Assembly: GCA_021157815.1 (NCBI GenBank)
Contig: JAGGVT010000140.1
Coordinates: 1-33,542, forward strand
DNA from: a bacterium
GTDB taxonomy: Bacteria; JAJVIF01; JAGGVT01
Direction of reading: 5' to 3'
Length of the DNA stretch: 33,542 nucleotides
Numbering within the stretch: position 1 is the stretch's first letter; every line of letters starts with the position of its first letter. A program made the translations under genes and the position numbers. Positions 16,659 through 26,205 of this stretch are shown here, in pieces. A model generated the notes under the pieces. The model ran no database searches, was not told where the DNA came from, and saw only the letters and a program-made list of their open reading frames with translations.

Positions 16659-17438
16659 GTGAATACACCAGCGAATGTTTCACCAGGAATGATTGTTACA
16701 TTATTTATAATATTTCTCATTATAACTAACGCAATAAAAATTCTGCCTGAATATAAACGAGGTGTCGTTTTCAGGCTTGGCCGTGTAATCGGCCAAAAGG
16801 GACCCGGACTCATTTTGATCATTCCGTTTGTTGACCGATTGGTTCAGATGGATCTCAGGACGATTACACTCGATGTGCCGTCGCAGGAGGTTATCACAAA
16901 GGACAACGTGACAATTCGAGTCAACGCGGTTTGTTATTTCCGAGTTCTGGACGCCACAAAAGCGGTAGTTGATATTCTGGACTTTGTGCACGCGACAAGC
17001 CAGATAGCGCAAACTACCCTGCGAAGTGTTCTGGGAGAAAGTGAACTTGATGAACTTCTGTCGAAGCGTGAAAAAATAAACCAGTCCCTTCAGGAACTTA
17101 TCGACAAGCAGACCGACCCGTGGGGAGTCAAGGTTTCAATCGTCGAGATTAAGGATGTCGAACTTCCCGAGACGATGAAACGCGCGATGGCGAAACAGGC
17201 TGAGGCTGAACGTGAAAGGCGTGCGAAAATCATCGCGGCTGAGGGTGAGTTTCAGGCATCACAAAAACTCACGGATGCAGCAATAGTCATGGGAGATCAT
17301 CCAATCGCGATTCAGTTGCGGTATCTGCAAACGCTTGTTGAAATTGCCGCGGAGAAAAACTCCACAACCATCTTCCCGATTCCTCTTGACATGATTAAGC
17401 CGTTTATGGATCTTAGTGAAAAGAAGCTGACGGAATAA
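16659..17438 (+). CDS. Slipin, SPFH/Band 7 domain protein
   Basis: A 259-residue stomatin-like protein. It has one N-terminal membrane helix ([14 protein letters not shown]), then the SPFH domain beginning [18 protein letters not shown] and [34 protein letters not shown] is the hallmark of slipins. The C-terminal helix is rich in Ala and Glu ([17 protein letters not shown]). Slipins form large oligomers on the membrane and are substrates or partners of NfeD proteases, matching the two genes upstream. The start is GTG at 16659, supported by AAGGAG at 16647-16652. The operon ends at a clear terminator 32 nt after the stop. Confidence 0.95.
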   Translation: MNTPANVSPGMIVTLFIIFLIITNAIKILPEYKRGVVFRLGRVIGQKGPGLILIIPFVDRLVQMDLRTITLDVPSQEVITKDNVTIRVNAVCYFRVLDATKAVVDILDFVHATSQIAQTTLRSVLGESELDELLSKREKINQSLQELIDKQTDPWGVKVSIVEIKDVELPETMKRAMAKQAEAERERRAKIIAAEGEFQASQKLTDAAIVMGDHPIAIQLRYLQTLVEIAAEKNSTTIFPIPLDMIKPFMDLSEKKLTE

Positions 17439-17470
17439 TATTGCGTTGAAATAATATCTTTAAAAAATTG

Positions 17471-17495
17471 CACCATGCTTTTGCATGGTGTTTTT
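17471..17495 (+). terminator. Intrinsic terminator after slipin
   Basis: Stem CACCATGC (17471-17478), loop TTTT, stem GCATGGTG (17483-17490), then TTTTT. This is a perfect 8-bp hairpin with a T-run and marks the end of the NfeD-slipin operon. Confidence 0.9.
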
Positions 17496-17569
17496 ACTAC
17501 ATTATGTTTTTACTAAATTGAAAGAAGACGCTAAAGAATGGTCTTATATCCAAATTGCACTAATAAAAT

Positions 17570-17720
17570 GTCATTCCCGCGAAAGCGGCTGTTGAAAAAG
17601 AGCTGAATGTAGGGGGTAGGTCTCTGTGCCTACCCTAAATATTGGCATAAATACAGGGCAACCACGGAGAGTTGCCCCTACATAATTAGGTTTTTCAACA
17701 GTCCCTTTCGCGGGAATGAC
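17570..17720. repeat. Family D palindrome interrupted by an inserted element
   Basis: The outer arms CATTCCCGCGAAAG (17572-17585) and CTTTCGCGGGAATG (17705-17718) are perfect reverse complements. They match the D repeat at 7478-7594. The centre has been replaced by the 113-bp element at 17589-17701. Confidence 0.88.
17589..17701. repeat. Family G element, 113 bp, nested in a D palindrome
   Basis: Terminal inverted repeats CTGTTGAAAAA (17589-17599) and TTTTTCAACAG (17691-17701). Inside are nested pairs: TGTAGGGG with CCCCTACA, GGTAGG with CCTACC, and GGGCAAC with GTTGCCC. This is the structure of a small non-autonomous transposable element with no coding capacity. The rest of the 17439-17870 gap holds only the terminator and the promoter candidate. 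Confidence 0.85.
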
Positions 17721-17800
17721 GGAATCTTGTTTCTCAGAATCAGCGATGTTTAGCTTTCACGACATGTTCATTAGCATGGCGCTGTTGTTGCGAAGCTCAA

Positions 17801-17829
17801 TCAACACTTGAACTTTTTCATGGTAAAAT
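17801..17829 (+). promoter_or_regulatory. Possible sigma70-like promoter for the small lipoprotein
   Basis: TCAACA (17801-17806), a 17-bp spacer and TAAAAT (17824-17829), the latter preceded by TGG as an extended -10. This would give a leader of about 36 nt before the ATG at 17871. Confidence 0.4.
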
Positions 17830-17870
17830 CATTATGTTATCCAATAAACCGCTTTCGACAAGAGGTTCAA

Positions 17871-18335
17871 ATGAGACGTTCACTATTCATTTTAGCGATT
17901 CTTATCTCAATCGTATCAATCATGTGCACAAGCGGACCGCCTGAAAACCCTGATGGCAAGTATGGCGACAAACCTGTTGCCAAAGAAAGAACAATCGATT
18001 TCACCGAACTTGGCCCGAAGCGAGGCCAGTATATCAAGCAGGAAATTGTGCTTCGAGGAACCATCATGGAAATAGACACGCTATCAGGAGGGTGGTTAAA
18101 ATTAAAAAGCGGCAGTGGTGGAATAAAATGCACGATTGAGGATTTCGGCCTCCCTCAGAGTCTTATCGGAAAGGATGTTTATGTTCAGGGAATACTGGAA
18201 TTAATATTGGCATCATCGGAGAAAGGCCGACCAATAGGAGGCGAATACACGATGGGGGCTGACCCATCGGGGTCATCGTACGATGATGAGCTCCGGTTGC
18301 GAGTAAACGCGATTGAGGTCGTTATTCCAGAATAA
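17871..18335 (+). CDS. Small exported OB-fold protein (DUF4920-like), putative lipoprotein
   Basis: A 154-residue protein. The ATG at 17871 is chosen because AGAGG lies 5 nt upstream and a signal peptide follows (RRSLFILAILISIVSIMC). The Cys could be lipidated, but the -1 residue is Met, not the usual Gly/Ala/Ser, so lipidation is uncertain. The mature part has IVLRGTIMEIDTLSGGWLKL, IKCTIEDFGLP and SLIGKDVYVQGILE. This order (barrier to strand to 'G-K-x-V-x-V-x-G') resembles small OB-fold domains such as DUF4920. Its function is unknown. It stands alone between a repeat-rich gap and a convergent oxoprolinase gene. Confidence 0.65.
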   Translation: MRRSLFILAILISIVSIMCTSGPPENPDGKYGDKPVAKERTIDFTELGPKRGQYIKQEIVLRGTIMEIDTLSGGWLKLKSGSGGIKCTIEDFGLPQSLIGKDVYVQGILELILASSEKGRPIGGEYTMGADPSGSSYDDELRLRVNAIEVVIPE

Positions 18336-18383
18336 TTATAATAATAATTTATGATTTCATCATATTGGATAAATACCGAACCC

Positions 18384-18399
18384 GGGAGCGCTGGTCTCT
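18384..18399. repeat. Family F fragment between convergent genes
   Basis: GGGAGCGCTGGTCTCT matches 15 of 16 bases of the arm of the large inverted repeat at 32481-32671. It sits in the 84-bp gap between the lipoprotein and oxoprolinase stops. Confidence 0.5.
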
Positions 18400-18419
18400 G
18401 GGAAAAGCATTTTGCCAAA

Positions 18420-21400
18420 TTAACCAAATCCGCCGCCGCCGGGAGTCCTTATTTCCAGTATGTCTCCAGCATTGATTATTCCCTGGAAATGGCCATCCAG
18501 TTTTTCAATTGATCCGTCTGGATGAACAAGCAGATTTTCCCCGGCTTTTGCCGGTTGTCCGCCGTTTAATCCAAACGGTTTATATTTCCTTCGTTCACTT
18601 AAAATCGAAACCGACTGCGATTTCAGAAATCGATATGCCCGGATAACACCATCACCGCCGTGATATTTCCCATCGCCGCCGGAGTCTTTTCTAATCCTGA
18701 AACTCTCAAGCCTGACTTGAGGGAATCGTATTTCAATTACTTCCGGGTCTGTTATTCGAGTGTTGGTCATGTGAACCTGGCATGCGGACGCGCCGCTAAA
18801 TCCATCGACAGCGCCTGACCCGCCGGCGATTGTCTCGTAATACTGTGAAGACGATTTTTCAATATCTCCAAACGCGATGTTGTTCATCGTGCCCTGCGAT
18901 GCCGCCGCCACATTCAATGCGCCAAACAGGCAGTCCACAACTCGCTGCGATGTCTCAACATTTCCGCCGCATACAGCGGCATCCGATGACGGATTTAAAA
19001 GGCATCCTTTGGGAATGATGATTTCAAGCGGCTCAAGGCAGCCATCATTGAGAGGAATCTGACGGTTTATTAAAGTTCGGAAAACATACAGGACAGCGGC
19101 GTATGTAACCGCGGGAGGAGCATTGAGGCTTGAATCCAGTTGCTTGCCAGTGCCCGTGAAATCAACCACGATGGCTGGCTCATTATTTTTATTTCGAAAT
19201 ATTCTGATTGATACAACTATCTTCGCGCCGCAATCAAGATAATCTGAAAAAGCAAATAACCTTTCTGATTTATCCTGCAATAGATTCTCAAGTGCATCCT
19301 GCATTGCCAGGCGCGCGTCATCGCGAATGTGTTTAGTGTACGCTACCACAACATCATCGGAATACTCATCGCAAAGATTTTCAACCTCCCCTATTCCCTT
19401 TTGAACAGCGGCAACCTGCGCTTTAAGATCAGAAATCCTTTCGGGGATATTTCTTGCCGGATATTTCCCGCTTGCCAGGGCGCCAGTTATTTTGCCATTG
19501 TTAAATTTGCCACCGCTTACAAGAAGAAGGTTTCTTAAAACAACGCCCTCATCATCAAGCGTTTTTGCAAAAGGATACATTGAGCCGGGCATCATTCCAC
19601 CTATGTCCGCGTGATGCCCTCTCGCTGCCAGATAAAACGCGATTTCGCCATGTCTAAATACTGGCGCGACAACTGTGATATCCGGAAGATGCGAACCTCC
19701 CGCAAATGGGTCGTTCGAGCAATAGAAATCACCGGGATTGAACTTATCAACGGATGAAATCAGGTTACGCACCGTCTCCCCCATCGCGCCAAGGTGTACC
19801 GGAATATGAGGCGCGTTCGCGACAAGACGGCCTTGTGAATCGAATATCGCGCATGAGAAATCGAGGCGTTCCTTGATATTTACAGAGTGCGCCGTGCGCT
19901 CAAGAACCCGACCCATCTGCTCTGCTATTCCCATGAACAGATGATGGAAAACCTCCAGCAAAACGGGATCATACTCAACATCGGCATCCTGAACTGGCGC
20001 GATTTTCATTATCATTGAGAGAATTCCGTTCTCATCAAGGATGGCATCGAAACCGGGTTCTACAACAATCGTGGAGTGTTCCTCGATAATAAGCGCCGGC
20101 CCGTTAATGGCGATGCCGCAAGCCAGCTCATCGCGCATATACACAGGAGTATCGAGCGGTTTAAACGACTCAAACCAAACGGGTACCGTTCTGATTTGTT
20201 TATTAGACTGCGTTTTCAGATTCATATTTAGAATCTTGTGATTGTTCTGATTCGATTCTTCAATAACCTCAACTCGAATATTCACGATTTCCAGTTCATC
20301 GCCATGAGGCTTGAATCCATATTCCTTGAGATGAGTCTCAACAAACAGCGATTTCAATTCATCTGCGGATTTCAATTCATCCGCGTTGTCGCAGTACGGC
20401 AGTGTCAGCGCGGTGTCCGTTCCCTTTGTTCTGATATCCAACTCGTAATTGGTGATGAACAAGGCATCATCCGGCAATCCTGCTTCATCGCGAATTTCCT
20501 TTTCAAGATTGCTTTTAATTTCCTCAAAGCGTTTTCTTATATCATTGAGCGAATCCTCATTTAAAGAGCGAAGAGTAGTTTCAACATGAGTACGGCGGTG
20601 ATTCGCAAGCAGGATTCCCCAGGCTGACAACAAACTGGCGAGCGGCGGGATTCGAATCAGCCGGATTCCCAACGCCCTCGCTATCCCGCATGCATGCTGC
20701 GCTCCCGCGCCTCCGAAAGTTACAAGCGCATGCGTTCTCGGATCATGCCCTCTCGAAACTGACAGTTCCTTTATCGGGCGGCTCATTGTTTCATTGGCGA
20801 TTCGAATGAATCCAAGCGCCAGTTCCTCGACGCTCATTTTTATTCCCTGCGACTTTTCAATCTGCCGGACTATTTCCTCGAAACGTTTTATTGACGCTTC
20901 TCTATCCAATGGCGATGAGTAATCCGCGCCAAACACCGATGGGAAATACTCAGGATGAATCCGACCCAGAATGAGGTTGGCATCGGTGATTGCGGCTGGG
21001 CCCTTGCGTGAATAGCAGGCTGGCCCCGGCTCGGCGGATGCTGATTCCGGTCCCACTGTTAATTTTCGCGAGTCAAACTGAAGAATGGATCCTCCACCCG
21101 CGGCGACAGTCTGGATTTCAATCATCGGCGTTGTGAATTTAACCCCCGCGGTTTCGACATCCAGCACCCTTTCGAGTGAACCGGCATATCTGCAGACATC
21201 GGTCGATGTTCCCCCCATGTCAAATCCAATCACTTCCTTGTCGCCGGCCAGTTCAGCTATCAATGCCACACCAAGAACACCGCCCGCGGGTCCGGAGAGA
21301 ATAGCGTCCTTTCCGGTGAAACTGCCGCCAGACATCAAACTGCCGGAAGAGGAAATAAAAAACAAAGGAATATCGCCGACCCATTTTCTGATTTTCCTCG

Positions 21401-22073
21401 CATAGCTGCTGATAACCGGTGCGAGATAAGCATCGACAAGCGTGGTTCGACCACGGTTGACAATTTTAATCAGCGGCATAGTTTCATGCGATGTTGACAC
21501 GTTTTTAAAACCGGCATTGATAGCGGTATCACGAACAATTCTCTCATGCGTTGGATTCAACCATGAAAAGAGAAAAACAATCGCGACAGATTCAATTTCT
21601 TTTTCTTTAAATCGAACAAGTGCATCGTTAATAGAGTCCGTGGCGATTTCAGAAATGATAGTTCCATCGCTTCCTGTTCGCTCATCAATTTCCTCAACGG
21701 CATTATAAATCAACCGGGGTTTGTCTATATGAAGCGCGAAAATATCAGGCCTGTCCTGTGTACCGATTTCGAGAATGTCCCTAAAGCCTTTCGTAATGAG
21801 AAGCCCGGTATGCGCTCCCTTTCGCTGAAGAAGCGCGTTTGTAGCAACTGTGGTTCCCATGCGAATCCAGGAGATTTTATCAGACGGCAGGATTTCATCG
21901 CGCGGCAGGTTGAGAATTCGTCTTATTCCCTCGATTCCGGCATCCTCGAACTCAGTCGATTCGGAAAGGACTTTCTCAACCCCGAGTTCACCATCGGAGG
22001 AGAGCCCGATAATATCCGTGAAAGTTCCGCCACGGTCAATTGCAAATCGCCACTTCTTGTTGTTTTCAACCAA
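18420..22073 (-). CDS. Fused hydantoinase A/B, 5-oxoprolinase-like (ATP-dependent)
   Basis: A 1217-residue protein joining the two subunits that many bacteria encode as separate hyuA and hyuB genes. The HyuA half begins [14 protein letters not shown], the actin-like phosphate loop, and contains [16 protein letters not shown] and [12 protein letters not shown]. The HyuB half starts near residue 690 ([20 protein letters not shown]) and has [25 protein letters not shown] and, near the end, [11 protein letters not shown]. The fused layout is that of eukaryotic-type 5-oxoprolinase (about 1280 residues), which opens 5-oxoproline to glutamate with ATP. Hydantoin or acetone-type substrates cannot be excluded. 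The start is TTG at 22073, supported by AGGTGG 6 nt upstream (22080-22085). It is not in an operon. Confidence 0.92.
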   Translation of the reverse strand: MVENNKKWRFAIDRGGTFTDIIGLSSDGELGVEKVLSESTEFEDAGIEGIRRILNLPRDEILPSDKISWIRMGTTVATNALLQRKGAHTGLLITKGFRDILEIGTQDRPDIFALHIDKPRLIYNAVEEIDERTGSDGTIISEIATDSINDALVRFKEKEIESVAIVFLFSWLNPTHERIVRDTAINAGFKNVSTSHETMPLIKIVNRGRTTLVDAYLAPVISSYARKIRKWVGDIPLFFISSSGSLMSGGSFTGKDAILSGPAGGVLGVALIAELAGDKEVIGFDMGGTSTDVCRYAGSLERVLDVETAGVKFTTPMIEIQTVAAGGGSILQFDSRKLTVGPESASAEPGPACYSRKGPAAITDANLILGRIHPEYFPSVFGADYSSPLDREASIKRFEEIVRQIEKSQGIKMSVEELALGFIRIANETMSRPIKELSVSRGHDPRTHALVTFGGAGAQHACGIARALGIRLIRIPPLASLLSAWGILLANHRRTHVETTLRSLNEDSLNDIRKRFEEIKSNLEKEIRDEAGLPDDALFITNYELDIRTKGTDTALTLPYCDNADELKSADELKSLFVETHLKEYGFKPHGDELEIVNIRVEVIEESNQNNHKILNMNLKTQSNKQIRTVPVWFESFKPLDTPVYMRDELACGIAINGPALIIEEHSTIVVEPGFDAILDENGILSMIMKIAPVQDADVEYDPVLLEVFHHLFMGIAEQMGRVLERTAHSVNIKERLDFSCAIFDSQGRLVANAPHIPVHLGAMGETVRNLISSVDKFNPGDFYCSNDPFAGGSHLPDITVVAPVFRHGEIAFYLAARGHHADIGGMMPGSMYPFAKTLDDEGVVLRNLLLVSGGKFNNGKITGALASGKYPARNIPERISDLKAQVAAVQKGIGEVENLCDEYSDDVVVAYTKHIRDDARLAMQDALENLLQDKSERLFAFSDYLDCGAKIVVSIRIFRNKNNEPAIVVDFTGTGKQLDSSLNAPPAVTYAAVLYVFRTLINRQIPLNDGCLEPLEIIIPKGCLLNPSSDAAVCGGNVETSQRVVDCLFGALNVAAASQGTMNNIAFGDIEKSSSQYYETIAGGSGAVDGFSGASACQVHMTNTRITDPEVIEIRFPQVRLESFRIRKDSGGDGKYHGGDGVIRAYRFLKSQSVSILSERRKYKPFGLNGGQPAKAGENLLVHPDGSIEKLDGHFQGIINAGDILEIRTPGGGGFG

Positions 22074-22169
22074 ACAATTCCACCTGAAATCAATCTAATA
22101 AGTAAAGACAGGTCAATCAACACACCAAAGTATAAGGCATCCACTCTAATAATAGATATGATAGATGGA

Positions 22170-22282
22170 ATTGGTTTTATTTTTAGTATGGCATGAAAAC
22201 CCCGGCGAGGGGACGCCGGGTTACAATTGGTTTTGTTCTAGTATGGTAGGAAACCCCTGCGAGGGGACGCCGGGTTACAATT
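22170..22282. repeat. Family C repeat, two tandem units of about 55 bp
   Basis: Two copies of a unit starting ATTGGTTTT, each ending in the C-box (CGAGGGGACGCCGGGTTACA) at about 22206 and 22260. The second copy has a C to T change that weakens its stem. The rest of the 22074-22414 gap is AT-rich, without other recognisable signals apart from the oxoprolinase ribosome site and the SMI1 leader. Confidence 0.85.
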
Positions 22283-22414
22283 AACTTTAATTAATAAAGG
22301 GGAGTTGGTGTGGTTATTAAGTACTGGAAAACCTCTTTCAGGGCTATTAAATCAGGTGTATACAAAAAAATCATGCCAGCGGATATTATTATTATGAAAT
22401 TGGGAGTTGATAAC

Positions 22415-22831
22415 ATGTATGAAGATTTTCTTGAACTGATTGAAAAATACCGCGATCAGCATGAACTCAATCTGACAACGTTTGAGGATGCTGATATCAA
22501 ACGCGAGGAAGCCCGATTCGGCACGCTTCCACCCAGCTATCTCGAGTTTCTGAAACAATGCCCTACCGGATCATTTTTCAATGAGGCGTTTATCCTGTAT
22601 GAAGGGCCGCTAACTTTCGAGGACCTTTCACTTGAGGTCAGAACCGCGAGCGAGAAGGGTCTTATAGCTTTTGGAGATGATCTCGGCGGCACGATTTTAT
22701 GTTTCGACACAAATAATCCGAACAAAAACGGTGAATTCCCAATCGTTGAATACAAATATCCTGATTACCGTGTACAGATTGCGGATAGTTTTAGTGAGTG
22801 GATAATGGGAATGATAGGCATGTTTGTTTGA
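22415..22831 (+). CDS. SMI1/KNR4 (SUKH) family protein
   Basis: About 138 residues from the ATG at 22415, supported by GGGAG 8 nt upstream; ATG at 22394 is an alternative. EEARFGTLPPSYLEFLKQC is the opening helix motif of SMI1/KNR4 domains. IAFGDDLGGTILCFDTNNP is the central strand pair, and the C-terminus reads VQIADSFSEWIMGMIG. In bacteria this superfamily often supplies immunity proteins to secreted nuclease or deaminase toxins, but also has other roles. No toxin gene is in the window, so it may be an orphan immunity protein. It converges with comM. Confidence 0.85.
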   Translation: MYEDFLELIEKYRDQHELNLTTFEDADIKREEARFGTLPPSYLEFLKQCPTGSFFNEAFILYEGPLTFEDLSLEVRTASEKGLIAFGDDLGGTILCFDTNNPNKNGEFPIVEYKYPDYRVQIADSFSEWIMGMIGMFV

Positions 22832-22940
22832 GTTTCGTCAGGCATTTCCGCTTTGATTTTAATAAAAGATACATCAAATATGTCTAATATTGTATAAGTT
22901 CGAGCCTGATACTTATGCATTGATTTTGCCTTTTCTCATA

Positions 22941-22973
22941 AAAAGGTCCCGGGCGATACTACAACCCGGGACT
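22941..22973 (-). terminator. Intrinsic terminator after comM
   Basis: Read on the minus strand: GTCCCGGG, an 11-nt loop, CCCGGGAC, then CTTTTT. It lies 25 nt after the comM stop. Confidence 0.85.
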
Positions 22974-22997
22974 GACCTCCCCAGAGAAAGCGGTTAC

Positions 22998-24530
22998 TTA
23001 AAACCGATTTCTGTCCAGAGTACGGTACTGGATCGCTTCCGCAAGATCAGCTGTTTCTATGCTATCCCGTCCAGCGAGATCGGCGATTGTCCGCGCGATT
23101 TTGATTACGCGGTTATACGCTCTTGCGCTCAATCCAAGTGAATCAACCGCCCTTTTCAACAATGCCTCCGATTCATCCGGTAGTTCGCAGAACTTTCGAA
23201 CCTCCTTTTGCGACATTCTTGAATTGAAATGCACTTTCGTATTTTTGTATCGCACAAGCTGTCTCTCTCTCGCGGCACGAACTCTGTTTCTTATTGTCTC
23301 GCTCGATTCACCCTCACGGCCTGCTCCTCTAAGTTTTTCATATGGCACTCTTGGAACATCGATGTGGATATCAATTCTATCCAGCAATGGGCCACTGATA
23401 CGCTTCATGTAATTCGCGATTGCATTTGGCGAACAGATACATTCCTTGATAGGGTCGCCGTAAAATCCGCACGGGCACGGGTTCATAGCGGCAACAAGCG
23501 TAAATTCAGACGGAAATGTAAGCGATGTTGACGCGCGTGAAATCGTAACGCTGCCATCCTCCATAGGCTGGCGCATAACCTCAAGAACATCACGCCTGAA
23601 CTCAGGCAGTTCATCGAGGAATAAAATCCCCAGATGCGCCATTGATACCTCGCCCGGTGACGGAAATGAACCGCCGCCAACAAGACCAGCTGATGAAATT
23701 GTGTGATGCGGCGATCTGAACGGCCTATGGCGTTGAATCCCAAGATTTTCAGGAATTAAACCCATGATGCTGTAGATTTTCGTGACTTCGAGCGCTTCCT
23801 CGAATGTCATTGGAGGCATGATGCCGCCAAGCCTTTTTGCCAGCATGCTTTTCCCGCTTCCCGGCGGGCCAATCATAAGTACATTGTGACCGCCAGCTGA
23901 CGCAATTTCCAGCGCGCGCTTCGCCAGTTCCTGCCCTTTGACCTCGTTCATGTCAAAATCATTTGGAGCGCTCAGCCAGCCCTCATGGTTATTTTCATCT
24001 ACGAAAGGTTTGAAATCAGAATACCCGTTGAGTGACTCGACAAGGTCGCGAAGATGCGAGTATGGATAAACATCCAGTTCACGAACCAGCGCGGCTTCAT
24101 TGCCGTTTTCCTTTGGAAGGATTATTCCTCCAAGCCCTGTATTTTTTGCCTGGATTGCAACCGGCAAAACTCCGTTCACACGCCTTATCTCCCCATCAAG
24201 GCTGAGTTCACCGAACACGACATAATTCCGAAGGTCATCACGCGCAAGCTGCCCTGTAGCGCAAAGAATTCCAAGCGCAATCGGAAGGTCATAAACCGGC
24301 CCATACTTGCGGATATCCGCCGGCGCAAGGTTTATGGTAATTCGTTTTAGCGGGAATGAGAATCCGGAGTTTTTAATCGCGCTGCGCACCCTGTCCTTCG
24401 ATTCATTAACCGCGGCATCCGGCAATCCGACAATCTGGAAATTCGGCATGCCGTTGGTCAAATCGACCTCGACCGCAACAGAGTGAGCGTCCACTCCCAT
24501 AACTGTACTTGATGATATTTTTGCCAACAT
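22998..24530 (-). CDS. comM: ComM/YifB AAA+ ATPase (Mg-chelatase-like)
   Basis: A 510-residue protein of the YifB/ComM family. The N-terminal Lon-protease-like fold (MLAKISSSTVMGVDAHSVAV, and GLPDAAVNESKDRVRSAI) is followed by the AAA+ module with Walker A GPPGSGKS at 221-228 and Walker B ILFLDELPEF. CPCGFYGDPIKECICSP holds the family's Cys residues, and RISGPLLDRIDIHIDVPRV follows. ComM is a hexameric helicase that promotes branch migration when natural transformation DNA is integrated, and it is also present in non-competent bacteria. The start is supported by AAGGAG 5 nt upstream. It is monocistronic, with its own terminator. Confidence 0.96.
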   Translation of the reverse strand: MLAKISSSTVMGVDAHSVAVEVDLTNGMPNFQIVGLPDAAVNESKDRVRSAIKNSGFSFPLKRITINLAPADIRKYGPVYDLPIALGILCATGQLARDDLRNYVVFGELSLDGEIRRVNGVLPVAIQAKNTGLGGIILPKENGNEAALVRELDVYPYSHLRDLVESLNGYSDFKPFVDENNHEGWLSAPNDFDMNEVKGQELAKRALEIASAGGHNVLMIGPPGSGKSMLAKRLGGIMPPMTFEEALEVTKIYSIMGLIPENLGIQRHRPFRSPHHTISSAGLVGGGSFPSPGEVSMAHLGILFLDELPEFRRDVLEVMRQPMEDGSVTISRASTSLTFPSEFTLVAAMNPCPCGFYGDPIKECICSPNAIANYMKRISGPLLDRIDIHIDVPRVPYEKLRGAGREGESSETIRNRVRAARERQLVRYKNTKVHFNSRMSQKEVRKFCELPDESEALLKRAVDSLGLSARAYNRVIKIARTIADLAGRDSIETADLAEAIQYRTLDRNRF

Positions 24531-24593
24531 ATCTGCTCCTTAATTACTTGATCACACAATAGACGGCGCCGAACTTAAAAACGCTGCAGGAAA

Positions 24594-25391
24594 ATGAAAA
24601 TAATTTCAGAATATTTTCACTGGACACATCCGGCATGCGATTTGTACACTTACACTGATTTGAATCAACAACGAAATATCTCTCCCGGAAAACCCGCCGA
24701 CATCGGCGACTTTCTCCTTGACAGACGCTTTCGGCTGGTGGGCAAATATGTCCCTGACTATGCTGAAAACGAGAGGATTCTGGATTACGGCTGCGGCAAC
24801 GGCGCGCAGACCATGCTCGTGGCCAAAAGCGGTGTGAGAATCGACGCTTTGGATATTTCCGAGGAACAATGCCTATTAGCGGAAGATAATCTAAAATCGT
24901 TTGAGAATGCCAATGTTATGCTCTACGATGGCGATGTCGCCCCGTTTAATAGCAACACGTTTGATTTTGTCTATTCATTTGAGGTTCTGGAGCATACACA
25001 AGATGACAGGAAATCTGTCGAGGATATTTATCGCATACTCAAACCCGGTGGATGTTTCATTTTTACCGTTCCCAACAAGTGGTGGATTTTTGAAACTCAC
25101 GGCGCGAATCTGCCGTATCTCAAATGGAATCGAGTACCGTTTTTTTCATGGCTGCCATCCTGTCTTCATTCGAGATGGGCGCGAGCAAGGATATATACGA
25201 AATCCGGCATTTTTCGCCTTTTGAAAAACACCGGATTTGAAATCAAACGCTTGTCTTATATAACAGCGCCGCTTGACGCGCTCAGATTCAAGCCTGTTCG
25301 CAATTTCCTCCGCACCACTCTCTTTTCAACTGATGAGACCCCGATTCCATTCATGGCAACCGCGATTATGTGCGTTTGTTATAAGGCATGA
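24594..25391 (+). CDS. Class I SAM-dependent methyltransferase
   Basis: A 265-residue protein with the Rossmann SAM-binding domain: motif I ILDYGCGNGAQTMLVAKSG (about 62-80), the acidic residue of motif II in DALDIS (about 84-89), FDFVYSFEVLEH (motif IV) and ILKPGGCFIFTVPN (motif VI). The N-terminal ~40 residues (EYFHWTHPACDLYTYTDLNQ) are not diagnostic. The pattern is that of Methyltransf_11 enzymes, seen on small molecules, lipids or sugars; the substrate cannot be inferred. AGGA lies 2 nt before the ATG at 24594. It is divergent from comM and followed by repeat A2. Confidence 0.88.
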   Translation: MKIISEYFHWTHPACDLYTYTDLNQQRNISPGKPADIGDFLLDRRFRLVGKYVPDYAENERILDYGCGNGAQTMLVAKSGVRIDALDISEEQCLLAEDNLKSFENANVMLYDGDVAPFNSNTFDFVYSFEVLEHTQDDRKSVEDIYRILKPGGCFIFTVPNKWWIFETHGANLPYLKWNRVPFFSWLPSCLHSRWARARIYTKSGIFRLLKNTGFEIKRLSYITAPLDALRFKPVRNFLRTTLFSTDETPIPFMATAIMCVCYKA

Positions 25392-25412
25392 TGTTTTTCC
25401 AGAGATGCATTA

Positions 25413-25644
25413 AAATATCAGAGGTTTTTAGAGGCTGTCGGGAAAGGTTGTTTTATATCTCATCCCCCCCTTAGTCCCCCCGCGAGCGGGGAGATGTTTT
25501 TTGCATTTGTAAATAATATATCCGGTCAATACACTTGCGAAGGGAAAAGATAACATTCTCCCTCCCCGCTCGCGGGGAGGGCTGGGGTGGGGGTTTCTTG
25601 TTTGCGGCGCCTTTCCCGACAGCCTCTAAAACACTCTGCTATTC
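25413..25644. repeat. Family A repeat, copy A2, best-preserved terminal inverted repeats
   Basis: The left arm 25413-25447 and right arm 25610-25644 match at 31 of 35 bases; the inner 22 bases (25426-25447 and 25610-25631) are perfect and contain CTGTCGGGAAAGG. The core is the same as in A1, with palindromes CCCCGCGAGCGGGG (25478-25491) and CCTCCCCGCTCGCGGGGAGG (25561-25580). It occupies most of the gap between the convergent methyltransferase and dtd genes. Confidence 0.93.
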
Positions 25645-25669
25645 TAATGTGATTTAACAATCAGACATC

Positions 25670-26119
25670 TTAAAATTTCTTTTTGCTGTCTATCATAATT
25701 GTTACAGGCCCGTTGTTGGTTAGATTGACATTCATCATCGCGCCGAATATCCCCTTTTCCACACTCAATCCAAGAGATTCAAGCTTATCGCAAAATATCT
25801 CGTAATACTCCTCGCCCTTTTGCGGATCCGCAGCGGAAGTGAATGACGGCCTGAATCCCTTTTTAACACTGCCATACAGAGTAAATTGTGAAATGACAAG
25901 CGCCGCAAGGCTGTCATCGAGAACACTTCGATTCATTTTGCCATCGCTGTCTGGAAAGATTCGCAGTCCTGAGATTTTATTCACCATGTAATCGATATCA
26001 GTTTCGGAGTCATTTTCCCCTACTCCCAGGAAAATCAAAATCCCCTTGCCGATCTTGCCAGTGATTTCGCCATCGACTGTTACAGATGCCGTATCGACTC
26101 TTTGAATTACAGCGCGCAT
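25670..26119 (-). CDS. dtd: D-aminoacyl-tRNA deacylase
   Basis: A 149-residue enzyme, the normal length for DTD, that hydrolyses D-amino acids (and glycine) mischarged on tRNA. Hallmarks are MRAVIQRVDTASVTVDGE at the N-terminus, the S-Q-F-T-L motif in ISQFTLYGSVKKGFRPSF, and the Gly-cisPro motif in LTNNGPVTIMID near the end. The start is supported by GGAGGTGA a few bases upstream, one of the strongest ribosome sites in the window. It stands alone and is divergent from a small membrane-protein frame. Confidence 0.97.
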   Translation of the reverse strand: MRAVIQRVDTASVTVDGEITGKIGKGILIFLGVGENDSETDIDYMVNKISGLRIFPDSDGKMNRSVLDDSLAALVISQFTLYGSVKKGFRPSFTSAADPQKGEEYYEIFCDKLESLGLSVEKGIFGAMMNVNLTNNGPVTIMIDSKKKF

Positions 26120-26205
26120 TTGTCACCTCCAAGGTTAAATTATATCATGTTGAGAATATCGATATATTTTCCCGCTCATCAATTGCATCAAACAAATTAG
26201 AGACT

